Numbered from the stretch's first letter, positions 35,949-45,213 are shown. The stretch is DNA of 64,000 nucleotides from Phyto melanocephala (GCA_941918925.1 OW799234.1:95583978-95647977), one strand, 5' to 3'. Notes: generated by a model from the sequence alone, not told the origin. A program made the numbers and translations.

Positions 35949-36440
35949 TGTAGCAACTCACATTTACTTTATTTATTTCTTTTATATTTCTAACATCATA
36001 TATAAACTTAACGATCATTTCAAATATAACTCTGTTTGTTTGTTATAATATTTAAATACTACCCTGTGCATTTTTGAAAACTTGTTTAAATTTAACGTTT
36101 ATTTTTAATACGACCCTGTGTTATAAACTATTTGTAATACTACTTATTTTTAATACGACCCTGTGTTATAAACTATTTTTAATACTACTTATTTTTACAA
36201 CTGATAACATGTAAACGTTTACAATTGCTATAAAAGCAGGAGCACTTGTGTATATTTTTCAATTAGCATTCTGACGTTCAACAGTAAAGAACATTGTCTA
36301 GGCTTATTATAAGTACCAGACGTGCGCTTTCTGCTGAATTTATGAAAATCTAATAAAGTAATTATTTAAAATATTTTCTAAACTTATAAGAAGACTATTA
36401 TTTTATGAACAAATATAATCTTCGACATAAGATTTATTCA
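35949..36440 (+). repeat. 3' LTR (492 bp)
   Basis: Appears identical to the 5' LTR base for base by eye, including the two tandem units, TATA box and AATAAA. It is followed at once by the TATC duplication and the interrupted INE-like sequence. Confidence 0.92.
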
Positions 36441-36774
36441 TATCTATGTATGTATGTTGTTGTTGTAGTTGTGAAAAAAAACGAGGTGGTCGTGGTTTTT
36501 TGCTCATATCTCAGAAAGTTATGGGGCGATTGTGCTGAATTTCAATAGCGATTCATTCCTGGATATTTCCAAGAGATTAATACCATATACAAATCTGAGG
36601 AACATATAGTTGCTTCTAAAAGTTGATTTCAACCAACACACGGACAGACGGACAGACGGTCAGGGCTTAATCGACTCCTCTATTCATAAGCTTTCAGAAA
36701 ATATATACTTTATGGGGTCGGAAATGAAAATTGTAGAAATTACAAACGGAATGACAAAGCTATATATACCCTTG

Positions 36775-37586
36775 TGCACCACAGGTGAAGGGTATATATA
36801 GGTTTGTCATTCCGTGTGAAATTTCTACAATTTTCATTTCCGACCCCATAAAGAATATATTTTCTGAAAGCTTATGAATAGGGGAGTCGATTAAGCTCTG
36901 TCAGTCTGTCCGTGTGTATGTTGAAATCAACTTTTTGAAGCCCCCCGACTTCCCTTGGACCCGGGTGTTGTATTAAAATATCAGAAATATTCGGGAGTAG
37001 AATGGTATTGAAATTTAGAAACATCGGTTCATAAACAACTGAGATATGAGCAAAAACCCACGACCACCTCGATTTTTTTTTCACAAAAACAATATTACAA
37101 CAACAACATACATACATACAAACGTGCATACTGGTTAGAGAAAACGTGGCATCGAATCCCAGCTGAGCCAAAAAATTTTTTTTTTTAATTTTTTTAAAAT
37201 TTTTTTTTAATTTTTTTTTTAATTTTTTTTTTATTTTTTATTTAATATATTATTTATATTTTTATTATTATTTTTTTTATTTTTTTTTTTATTTTTTTTT
37301 TTTTGTTTTATATATATTATATATATAATAATTTTTTTTAAAAATTTTTTTTTTAAATTTTTTTTTAAATTTTTTTTTAAATTTTTTTTTTTTTTTTGTT
37401 TTTTTAACATACATACGTGAATTTATAATTTTACAATGGGATGTTTTTATATATGTATGTTTTTATATGTATGTACGTATTTCATATGGGATGAATGGTG
37501 ACACAAATTATTGTTATTGCATGACTACACGTTGTGAAGGGTATATAAAATTCGGCTCGGCCGAATATAGCGCTCTTACTTGTTTA
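36775..37586 (+). mobile_element. INE-like repeat, full short-class copy, head-to-head with its neighbour
   Basis: Shares the head sequence GAAGGGTATATATAGGTTTG with the minus-oriented copy on its left, so the two form an inverted pair. It contains CCGACCCCATAAAG, the TGTCAGTCTGTCCGTGTG block, CCCACGACCACCTCG and the tRNA-like module (CATACTGGTTAGAG...GCATCGAATCCCAGCTGAGCC). A T-rich tract runs from 37172 to 37398. It ends with GAAGGGTATATAAAATTCGG, the hairpin TTCGGCTCGGCCGAA and CGCTCTTACTTGTTT. Confidence 0.65.
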
Positions 37587-37617
37587 AATTTTAATTTCAC
37601 CAGACATATTTATATGG

Positions 37618-38600
37618 TACTAGCCAAACCCGGCGCGCGTTGCTACGCCCCTTAATGAATCAAAATGCATTCTGAATTTTAATTGATATCAAGTGCAAAA
37701 ACCTACAAATTATAATTTTTTTTATGGGCGTGGCATTGCCCACTTTTCTAATCACGAAATTGTAAAGTCATAACAGCTCAATATGTGTGCAAAGTTTCAG
37801 AAGAATCGGACCAGTGCAAGTACCTCAAAATGATACCTATTTTTTATGGGCGTGGCACTGCCCACTTTTCTAACCACGAAATTGTAAAGTCATAACAGCT
37901 CAATATGTGTGCAAAGTTTCAGAATAATCGGTCCAGTGCAAGTACCTCAAAATGATACCTATTTTTTATGGGCGTGGCACTGCCCACTTTTCTAACCACG
38001 AAATTATTTAATCATGACAGCTCGATATGTGTGCAAAGTTTCAGAAAAATCGGTTCATTGCAAGTACCCCAAAATGATACCTATTTTTTAATGGGCGTGG
38101 CACTGCCCACTTTTCTAATGACGAAAGTGTAAAGTCATGACAGCTCAGTATTTTCGCAAAGTTTCGGAAAATTCGGTCCAGTGCAAGTAGCTAAAACTGA
38201 TAACTAATTTTTTATGGGCGTGGCCCCGCCCACTTTTTCAATCACGAAATTATAAAGCCGTGACAGCTCAATATGTGTGCACAGTTTCAGAAAAATCGGT
38301 CCAGTGCAAGTACCTCAAATTTAAAACTTTTTTAGGGGCGTGGCCCCGCCCACTTTTCTTCTCACGAAATTATTTAGTCATGACAGCTCGATATGTGTGC
38401 AAAGTTTCAGAAAAATCGGTCAAGTGCAAGTAGCTAAAACTGATAACTAATTTTTTATGGGCGTAACTCCGCCCACTTTTTTTCACCCATAAACACTCCC
38501 TGGTATGTGTACAACAACTTACCAAAGTTTGAGCCCGATCGGTTTTACAGTTTCGGAGTCTATAGCTAACACACACACACACACAGAGTTTCACTTTTAT
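37618..38600 (+). repeat. Roughly 122-bp tandem array in a CTAGC...GCGCGCGTTGCTACGCC element
   Basis: After the head TACTAGCCAAACCCGGCGCG come six to seven units of about 122 bp. Each has GGGCGTGGCACTGCCCACTT, CACGAAATT, GTCATAACAGCTCAATATGT, GCAAAGTTTCAG and GGTCCAGTGCAAGTACCTCA. The array ends near 38480, followed by GATCGGTTTTACAGTTTCGG, a (CA)n tract (38568-38584) and TTTCACTTTTATA. The mariner element at 38602 is inserted at that TA. The element's TATAGATAGATA tail resumes after 39524. Heads of the same kind occur at 12.38, 19.55 and 51.1 kb. The class is unassigned. Confidence 0.7.
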
Positions 38601-38601
38601 A

Positions 38602-38778
38602 AAGGGTGTTTTTTTAAGCCCGATAGAACTTGAAATTGTAAAAAATAACACAAAAAATTAAATTGTTATCAAAATTTTTTTTTTATTCGAAAGATCAATA
38701 CGTGACATTAACATTTGAAAATGATTTCGGGCATATGGGCACCGCGGCTGTTCTTGACGAAGCGCATTCTGGACGTCC
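38602..38778. repeat. Left 177-bp terminal inverted repeat of the mariner element
   Basis: Contains the transposase stop codon (38708-38710) and its last 20-odd codons on the minus strand. It differs from the right copy at about two positions (near 38667 and 38751). Confidence 0.88.
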
Positions 38779-39424
38779 AATTTTGGGCCACTTTTTCGAG
38801 CACTACTGGCCGTATGTCACGAATAACACGAACAATGCTGGCCTCCAAGGCGTCAATTGTTGCTGGTTTATCAGCATAAACCAGTGACTTCACGTAGCCC
38901 CACAGGAAATAATCGAGAGGTGTCAAATCGCACGACCTTGGAGGCCAATTGACAGGTCCATTTCTCGAAATCAACTTATCGCCAAATTTTGATTTCAATA
39001 AGTCGATGGTTGCGTTCGCCGTATGGCACGTAGCGCCATCCTGTTGAAACCACATCTCCTCCGGATTAATGTCATCCATATTTTCAAAAAAAAAATCATT
39101 GATCATGGTGCGGTAACGATCTCCATTGACCGCAACGCGAGCTCCGGCCTCATTTTTGAAGAAATAAGGTCCGATGATGCCACCAGCGTGAAAACCGCAC
39201 CAAACGGTGCATTTTTCTGGATGTAATGGAGTCTGTAGGGTCTCTTGTGGATTGGTCTCGCTCCATATGCGGCAATTTTGCTTATTAACAAACCCGTTAA
39301 GCCAAAAATGCGCCTCATCGCTGAACACAATTTTGCGATAAAACAACGGACGTCCAGAATGCGCTTCGTCAAGGACAGCCGCGGTGCCCATATGCCCGAA
39401 ATCATTTTCAAATGTTAATGTCAC
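38708..39424 (-). pseudogene. Mariner-type transposase, catalytic half only, with antisense-derived N-terminus
   Basis: A 238-residue frame. Residues about 29-238 are the catalytic half of a Tc1/mariner transposase: first D in IVFSDEAHFW, second D in MWFQQDGATCHTA and third D in CDLTPLDYFLWG. There are 41 residues between the second and third, hence DD41D as in rosa-type elements. The C-terminus SRGAHMPEIIFKC is intact. The N-terminal paired helix-turn-helix (about 100+ residues in the family) is absent. The first ~26 residues are instead translated from the antisense of the duplicated 3' end, in frame and without a stop. Such a protein could not bind the ends in the normal way. Whether it is expressed is unknown. 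Confidence 0.85.
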
Positions 39425-39524
39425 GTATTGATCTTTCGAATAAAAAAAAAATTTTGATTACAATTTAATTTTTTGTGTTATTTTTTACAATTTCAAGTTC
39501 TATCGGGCTTAAAAAAACACCCTT
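39348..39524. repeat. Right 177-bp terminal inverted repeat of the mariner element
   Basis: Inverted copy of 38602-38778. Read on the plus strand it encodes the same C-terminal residues (MRFVKDSRGAHMPEIIFKC and stop) as the transposase reads on the minus strand at the other end, with one amino-acid difference (Asp for Asn). Confidence 0.88.
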
Positions 39525-39599
39525 TATATATAGATAGATACCATGCATCGCGACATTTTTTAAAACGTTTTAAACAAACTGAAACTGCAAATTATTAAT

Positions 39600-40192
39600 T
39601 GTAGAAAAAAATTTAAAAGCTTAGATATTTCAATATAGTCCGTTATTCTTCAAAATTATTTATTCATAGAGAAATTATATAAATTTGAGATAAAGCGTTA
39701 TATAAGAGGTGGGTGTTATAGTAGGCGTGTCACATTTATTTTACGTTAGTACAATGCTTTTGACCCAAAAGCGTTTTGAATTATGAATTTATCTAAAAAT
39801 ACACTGTGCGGTATAAATTTTTAGTAAATTCTGATCTACAACTCCTTTCCTAATGCATAGATTTAAGCAATTTTTAGGAAAAATATTACTTTTACTTAGG
39901 AAATATATATACATACCTCAGAAAGTTATGGGGCGATTGTGCTGATAGCGATTCATTCCCGGATATTTCCAAAAGATTGATACCATACACAGATCTAAGT
40001 AACATATAGTTGCTTTTAAAAGTTGATTTCAACCAACACACGGACAGACGGACAGATCATGCCTTAACCGACTCCTCTATTCATAAGCTTTCAAAAAATA
40101 TATACTTTATGGGGTCGGAAATGAAAATTGTAGAAATTTCACACGGAATGACAAACCTATATATACCCTTTTTCACTGTGTGAAGGGTATAA
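39600..40192 (-). mobile_element. Two adjoining INE-like fragments
   Basis: 39600-39905 resembles part of the large class (a tatttcaatatagtccgttattc block, AGAGGTGGGTGTTATAGTAGGCGTGTCAC, CACTGTGCGGTATAAATTTTT). From about 39918 the short-class 5' half follows in minus orientation (CTCAGAAAGTTATGGGGCGA, TTGATTTCAACCAACACACGG, TATACTTTATGGGGTCGG, ACTGTGTGAAGGGTATA). Both are truncated at their junction. Confidence 0.55.
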
Positions 40193-40740
40193 TTATACAA
40201 ATAAGCCTTAAAAGGTACTGTTATTTGGATAATAAATAAGCTAATAATCCCTATGGAGTAAAAATTATAACTTGGTACTTTTTGGTGCCCTAGTAACTTC
40301 TACTTTTTAAAACATATTTATTTTTATGCAAAAAAGAGTAAATTTATTCACCTTAAAAGAATTTTAATAAAAATGTGTATGAACAACAGGGGTATTTAAA
40401 TTTTAGACTACCTTTTAAAAATGTAGGAGCAACATGTGATTGTTTAACGAGCAAAATTATACGAAGTGAAAGTGAAATAAAGAATGCAAATGCAGATTGT
40501 TCTTTGAAATAGCTTTAAAAACTTTTGAATCAAACTTATTTATAACTAGGGAGTGCCTAATACTTCATAGTAGCATACTAGCTATAGCCTATGTGTTATG
40601 TTAGTTGCTATGCTAGTTGTCTGCCAAAATTCATATACATACTTCCGTTCAGCCGTTTTTTTCGTAATTGAATAACACAAATCCAAACATTAACATTTAT
40701 TATATTAATAGGATAGAATAAATATGACCAACAATATTTT

Positions 40741-41316
40741 TTAAATTCTTATCAGTTTTTGCTGGCATGTCATCATTATGTAAAACTCCTGATATGTAAG
40801 CATGCCAAAAAATATTGTAATAATGTTTGAAAATATAATTTGTAGAGACGGTTTTATGCAGACACTACAGAAAAGTTGTACACCAGGCCACAACATATAT
40901 TGATGTTTCATTACAGTAGGATAATATTTAGCTACTTGCTTTTCCACTTCTTCAATAGTTTCGTTATTTACAATACCAGATATAGTCATAATGCCCAAAT
41001 TAATACATGGTGCCAAATAAAGTTGATCACAAAAAAGCTGCTTTAAAACTCGTGCGGTATGACTCTGGCTTGTGTTAAAAATTAATTTAACAATACTTTT
41101 CCAATATGTTAAAATAGGACCCACAAAACATAAACCAACTGTCGCATATTTAGCAGTTCGTTGCCAATTTATTTGTTTAATTTCCATGCCTCCACTATAG
41201 TGTTGCATAAGCAGATCGCCAGCTCCCATAATTAAGGCAATACGACAACTACCGACAACATAATTGAAAATGGTACATATTGTATATTTTACTACACCCG
41301 CAGATAATACACTCAT
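40741..41316 (-). CDS. Mpv17/PMP22-family membrane protein, divergent copy
   Basis: A single-exon frame of 191 residues, the usual family length. It has the family's hydrophobic segments and several signatures: GAGDLLMQ (about 31-38), a RTAKYATVGLCFVGPILTYW block with the conserved GP-xxx-YW (about 53-72), CDQLYLAP (about 96-103), and YPTVMKHQYMLWPGVQ (about 133-148) matching the W-P-x-x-Q core. The usual NF...VP after that core and the WN...S end are not kept (LFCSVCIKP and FFGMLTYQ instead), so the copy is diverged. The family sits in inner mitochondrial or peroxisomal membranes and is linked to mtDNA maintenance or a channel activity; the exact substrate is unsettled. Its start lies head to head with the paralogue at 43.5 kb. 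Confidence 0.85.
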   Translation of the reverse strand: MSVLSAGVVKYTICTIFNYVVGSCRIALIMGAGDLLMQHYSGGMEIKQINWQRTAKYATVGLCFVGPILTYWKSIVKLIFNTSQSHTARVLKQLFCDQLYLAPCINLGIMTISGIVNNETIEEVEKQVAKYYPTVMKHQYMLWPGVQLFCSVCIKPSLQIIFSNIITIFFGMLTYQEFYIMMTCQQKLIRI

Positions 41317-41484
41317 AATTATGAAATATTTTTTAATATTTTTATAGGCTTACAAGAAATTTTCAGTTAATAAAAAAATTTGTTATTTGTTATGACAAAT
41401 TGTTTATTTTATTTTTGAAATGTTACGTATTATTAAGAAGTGTTGATCGAATTGAACTTATTTTTAATTCTAAGTGAAAATTTT

Positions 41485-41649
41485 ATGGATATTTTACGGA
41501 AAGTTTTTCAAAAAACTGTTACAAACAAAAATACAAGTCATTTACGAATATACAAAAATTTTATTAAAAAAAATAAAAGCAAAAAGTTTGCAAAAGCTTT
41601 TAAAGAATTTAGAAAGAAAATGGATAAAAACAAAATAATCTCTTTATGA
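41485..41649 (+). CDS. Small basic open frame, unassigned
   Basis: 54 residues from ATG 41485 (an earlier GTG at 41440 is unlikely). It is Lys-rich (FIKKNKSKKFAKAFKEFRKK) with no recognised domain. It lies between the two divergent Mpv17 genes and starts only about 170 bp from the start codon of the minus-strand one. Its second half and the following 120 bp are duplicated at 45214-45381, where the reading frame is not preserved. This argues that the frame is chance or upstream non-coding sequence. Confidence 0.2.
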   Translation: MDILRKVFQKTVTNKNTSHLRIYKNFIKKNKSKKFAKAFKEFRKKMDKNKIISL

Positions 41650-41805
41650 ACACGATTTTATTTGAAAAAAACAGGAATACATTTTTTTTAGTAAAATATT
41701 GTTAAAAAAAACCTAATATAATATATTTTTTTACACTCTGGCATCATTATAATAAATTTGTTTTTTTTTCTTATTTCTTGGCAGCACTTTACTTTTACTA
41801 GGTTA

Positions 41806-42403
41806 CCTACCGTTGCCACATGCAAGTGCAAGTGAAAAAAAACCAATACACTAACACTTTTTTACTAACACAACTACACTTTGGCAACCTGCGACTCAGC
41901 TTGCGAAGAAATTTTTAAGCAAGTAAAATTTTTACAGTTACGGCAAGTAAAGTGACAAGCCGAAAAACAGTGTTGTCTAACACTGAGTTTTTTGTTAACT
42001 CAATAATATATCATACAATTGTGGTAAATAATTCAGCTAATTTTTTTAATAAATATGTATATATGTATATGAAGAATATTAAGAAAAAATATAAATATTC
42101 ATTTAAAATGTAAGTTTTAATATAAATATCAATATTTAATAAAAAACAATTATATTAAAAAGTTACATGTCTAAAGGTAACGTTCAATAGTGGCTATTGA
42201 CAACACTTAATTACGAATTGAAGCAGCGCCATTTGTTTTAAATTTGTTTGAAGTTTATTTGTTGACGACATTTTAAAAATGAACTTGCACTGTGCTGTGT
42301 AGCCACTCAAAAATTTTTTGTGTTTTTTTTGGCATTTCTCCTGATTTTCGTTAGTAATACGTATACACTACTTGCAAGTAAATACTTGCCTGTGGCAACG
42401 TAG
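41806..42403. mobile_element. 598-bp MITE with GGTTA duplication
   Basis: Inverted termini CCTACCGTTGCCACATGCAAGT and the complement ending ACTTGCCTGTGGCAACGTAG. It is flanked by GGTTA at 41801-41805 and 42404-42408. GCAAGT-type motifs repeat in both subterminal regions. No coding. It sits in the intergenic region of the Mpv17 pair. Confidence 0.7.
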
Positions 42404-42422
42404 GGTTAACAGATATCACAGT

Positions 42423-43492
42423 CATAGCTGCCAGATAAAATAGGGGCAAAATCGTCTAATTTGGGGAAAAAAATCGTCAAATAGTTTACTCAAATCGTCA
42501 TAAAAACGTCAAAATAAAAAAACGCATTTTTCAAAACAAAACATTTTTTTATTTAATGCATAAAATAACAAACTTTTTAAATCCAGAGAGATCAATGGTT
42601 TTATTAGACCCTTTTAAGTTAAGAACATGACAATAAATATAATACAATTTAGAATTAATTTCGAAAAATAAATATTAATAAGTATATAAATACAAAAAAT
42701 AATAAATAATGAATTGGCTGCATCTAATTCAGACTAATTGACAAATAATTATAATCATTTCTTTCTAAAGTTTCTACCGATTAAGGTAGCTTTAGGCAAG
42801 CGTAAGACGAGCACAACGCCAAAATAAACTACATCGTTTCGCTTTTTAGAACATAAACTTATTTCTAAATCTGCAAACCAGTCTTCCTTAATTTTCCTCT
42901 ACTTGTTCGTTACCTGTGAAAAACACCATTAAAATTTAATTTTAGCTACTACAAAGTTTTGTATAAAAAATGGATGAAATTTCTACTTACAGAGGAAGAG
43001 CTGCTAGAATTTTCATCATCTTGGTTTTCTATTGAAAATATAATGTTTGATTTTTAAGGTTTTAATGTATAATTAAAAAGAACTTACCATTTTTTTGAAG
43101 TATTTAAGCATATTAATTTGTCACTTCAATAATTTAAATAAGTTTACTTAAAAAACTAACATTGTTTTAAACGCATTTCCAAATTTATATTTGTTCGTGT
43201 TGTAGGTATCAGTTGATAATATGTGGCATATACTATGTTAAAAAAGTACAAAGTGGAAAAATTACCCACACAAACACATTAAATAATGATCGATGTATCT
43301 CTTTCACTCTGTTCTATTATTAATAACATAAAAAACCGTTACAAACTATTTTTATTTAGTTTAAGGTTGATATAAAAGTAATGAAAAATGTTGCAAACTT
43401 GAATTCTTGAAAATCGTCAAAAACATAGCATAAATCGTCAAATCGTCAACACTTAATTTTAGCACGTAAAATCGTCAAATCTGGCAGCTATG
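42423..43492 (-). mobile_element. hAT-type non-autonomous element with 8-bp duplication
   Basis: A 1070-bp element with perfect 14-bp inverted termini CATAGCTGCCAGAT...ATCTGGCAGCTATG and a perfect 8-bp duplication ATCACAGT (42415-42422 and 43493-43500), the hAT signature. AAATCGTCAA motifs are clustered at both ends. The minus strand shows exon-like remnants with GT-AG borders: a short MLKYFKKM start ending at a GTAAGT donor near 43088, an acidic/Ser block (QDDENSSSSS) near 43000-43030 and a DWFADLEI frame near 42757-42900. It ends only about 60 bp before the start codon of the Mpv17 gene on its right. Confidence 0.85.
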
Positions 43493-43554
43493 ATCACAGT
43501 AAATATTTCCTAAATTTTAAATATTTTAGAATATTTTTTCCTTTGGCCGTCATT

Positions 43555-44094
43555 ATGATTACAAGAACTACATTCCGTGTTACGCCTTATTTGGCAGAGG
43601 GTTGCCGTGCTGCCGGTATTATGGCAGCCGGAGATATCCTAGCGCAAACTGTAGTAGAAAAAAAGCATTTGAGAGATGTTGATTGCATACGTACAATTAA
43701 ATACAGTTCCTTGGGTTTACTATTTGTGGGACCAGTACTCAAATATTGGTTCACCTTATTGGATCGTAGTATAACTGTGAAGCAAAATCGTCTAAAACGA
43801 ACCGTAAAAAAAGTGTTGGTAGATCAAGTCGTTATGGCACCAGCTTTAAATTTATCCATAACAGGAATGGTGGGTCTAATAAATGGAGAAAGTGCTGATA
43901 CCATTAAAGGACGTATTAAAGTTCAGTATCCAGATATAATGAAAAACAACTACATGTTATGGCCGGCGATACAAATGATAAATTTCAGTGTGGTGCCTCT
44001 GAAATACCAAGTGGTTTTTGTCCAAATGATCGCGGTGGTGTGGAATTGTTTTGTATCTCAATTGTTAAATGATAAAAATGCTGTAAAACAGTGA
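43555..44094 (+). CDS. Mpv17/PMP22-family membrane protein, canonical copy
   Basis: A single-exon frame of 179 residues from ATG 43555; an upstream in-frame TTG (43543) is not a likely start. Family signatures in order: GIMAAGDILAQ (about 21-31), TIKYSSLGLLFVGPVLKYWF with the GP-xxx-YW core (about 46-65), VDQVVMAPALN (about 87-97), YPDIMKNNYMLWPAIQMINF (about 125-144) and VVWNCFVSQ near the end. All the residues that the minus-strand paralogue lost are present. Expected location is the inner mitochondrial or peroxisomal membrane. Drosophila has several such genes, one of them (CG1662, from memory) on the X like Hlc; I cannot assign this one. The hAT element ends about 60 bp upstream, so it may supply promoter sequence. 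Confidence 0.9.
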   Translation: MITRTTFRVTPYLAEGCRAAGIMAAGDILAQTVVEKKHLRDVDCIRTIKYSSLGLLFVGPVLKYWFTLLDRSITVKQNRLKRTVKKVLVDQVVMAPALNLSITGMVGLINGESADTIKGRIKVQYPDIMKNNYMLWPAIQMINFSVVPLKYQVVFVQMIAVVWNCFVSQLLNDKNAVKQ

Positions 44095-44395
44095 TTTCTT
44101 AAGTTAAGATAAAAACAAATATTTATATAAATCGGGCTTGTACATGTGTTGTATTCGGGAGTAATTAAAACACGCTGTCGTAGAAAATAAAAAAGGTATA
44201 TTTAATTTCTAATTATTTATAACTTAAATTATTTAACAATAAAAAGATGGTGCTTTTGGCAAAACGAACAATTAAATCTTCATATATTTTAGATGTGATG
44301 TTACCATATTAACAACTTAGAAAAAGTGTTCATAAGTAGCGATTATAACAACATGGTACAAACGTGTATTTTGGACACAATTTGCCTTGATTGGA

Positions 44396-45024
44396 CCAAG
44401 GTACATTTATAGCAGGTAACCGCGAGATTACAACAATTGAACAATAAAACAAACAACAGGCCTTTTTATTGTTGTAATGTGATAAGAACTGTCAAACAGC
44501 AAAGGGGTTGATAAAAGACAAATGAAAAACAAACAAGAAAAAACGCCATTAAATGAAAATAAATTCATTTTGTTTATCATTAAATAAACTTATTTTTGAA
44601 GTTCGTAAGACAAATTTGTGATGTGTGTTAATTTTGTAACAAAATATGTTTTGTATTTAATATTCATATGAACATCAAACATAAAACACCTTGTGGAACA
44701 GAGAAAAAAGTTCTATTTCCATTTTTTTGTTTTTTTTTTTGGCATACACTACACTTTCTCATTTTTTTTTCTTTAAATTAGTCTTTTTTTCTAATTATAT
44801 ATTTAAGTCTATCCAAAATTGTTTTTTATTATAAATCATTTTGATTTTATTTTGGAATTTACCACTTTTTACTTTGATTAAAAAAAACTTGTTTACTTTT
44901 AAGCTAGAAATTTAACACGTGTTGAAAAAAACATAAACAACATTTGACAGTTCGTATCGCAAAATAAGCGAATAAAAAATAATCAGCTGGCTTTCCGAGA
45001 CTACCTGCTATAATTGTACCATGG
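44396..45024. mobile_element. MITE with ATTGGA duplication
   Basis: Inverted ends CCAAGGTACATTTATAGCAG and the complement ending ATAATTGTACCATGG. It is flanked by ATTGGA at 44390-44395 and 45025-45030. AT-rich, non-coding. Its ends resemble those of the 45712-46542 element, so the two are one family. Confidence 0.7.
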
Positions 45025-45213
45025 ATTGGACTTTCATGCTTTTATAAATATAAAAAACATGCCAATTTTAATTGTTTATTTATCCTTTTTTGTAAGTCGG
45101 GTGCATTTATACTGGTAGTGCCAGGTCAGCTCTCAAACTCTATATACAAAAAAAATTTACTGCCATATTCAAGGCCCATTCATTATGGAGCACAGACTAT
45201 ATAACTTTTATAT

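Larger units (their letters stand above)
30882..36440 (+). mobile_element. Ty3/gypsy-type LTR retrotransposon, nearly intact
   Basis: A 5559-bp element bounded by 492-bp LTRs (TGTAGC...TTATTCA) with a TATC duplication at 30878-30881 and 36441-36444. The order is gag, protease, reverse transcriptase, RNase H, integrase, which places it in Ty3/gypsy rather than copia. No envelope gene follows integrase. The two LTRs appear identical by eye, so the insertion is recent. The coding region is broken by two single-base shifts (31873-31881 and 35360-35366), so as read it is defective. I could not fix the clade. Confidence 0.92.
30475..36795 (-). mobile_element. INE-like repeat split by the LTR retrotransposon
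   Basis: The left fragment (30475-30881) begins with the complement of the shared end (AACAAGTAACAGTGCTATATTCGGCC). It continues through GCATCGAATCCCAGCTAAGCC and a T-rich tract. The right fragment (36441-36795) continues with GAGGTGGTCGTGGTTTTTTGC, TTGATTTCAACCAACACACGG, ACGGACAGACGG and TGCACCACAGGTGAAGGGTATA. The two pieces make one short-class copy in minus orientation when the LTR element and its TATC duplication are discounted. Confidence 0.7.
38602..39524 (-). mobile_element. Fold-back Tc1/mariner (DD41D, rosa-like) derivative
   Basis: A 923-bp element flanked by TA (38600-38601 and 39525-39526), starting AAGGGTGTTTTTTTAAGCCC and ending in its complement. The inverted termini are 177 bp each (38602-38778 and 39348-39524) with about two mismatches. 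Both termini encode the same transposase C-terminal residues and stop codon, facing outwards. The transposase 5' part, which should occupy the right end, is replaced by an inverted copy of the 3' end. Confidence 0.88.
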
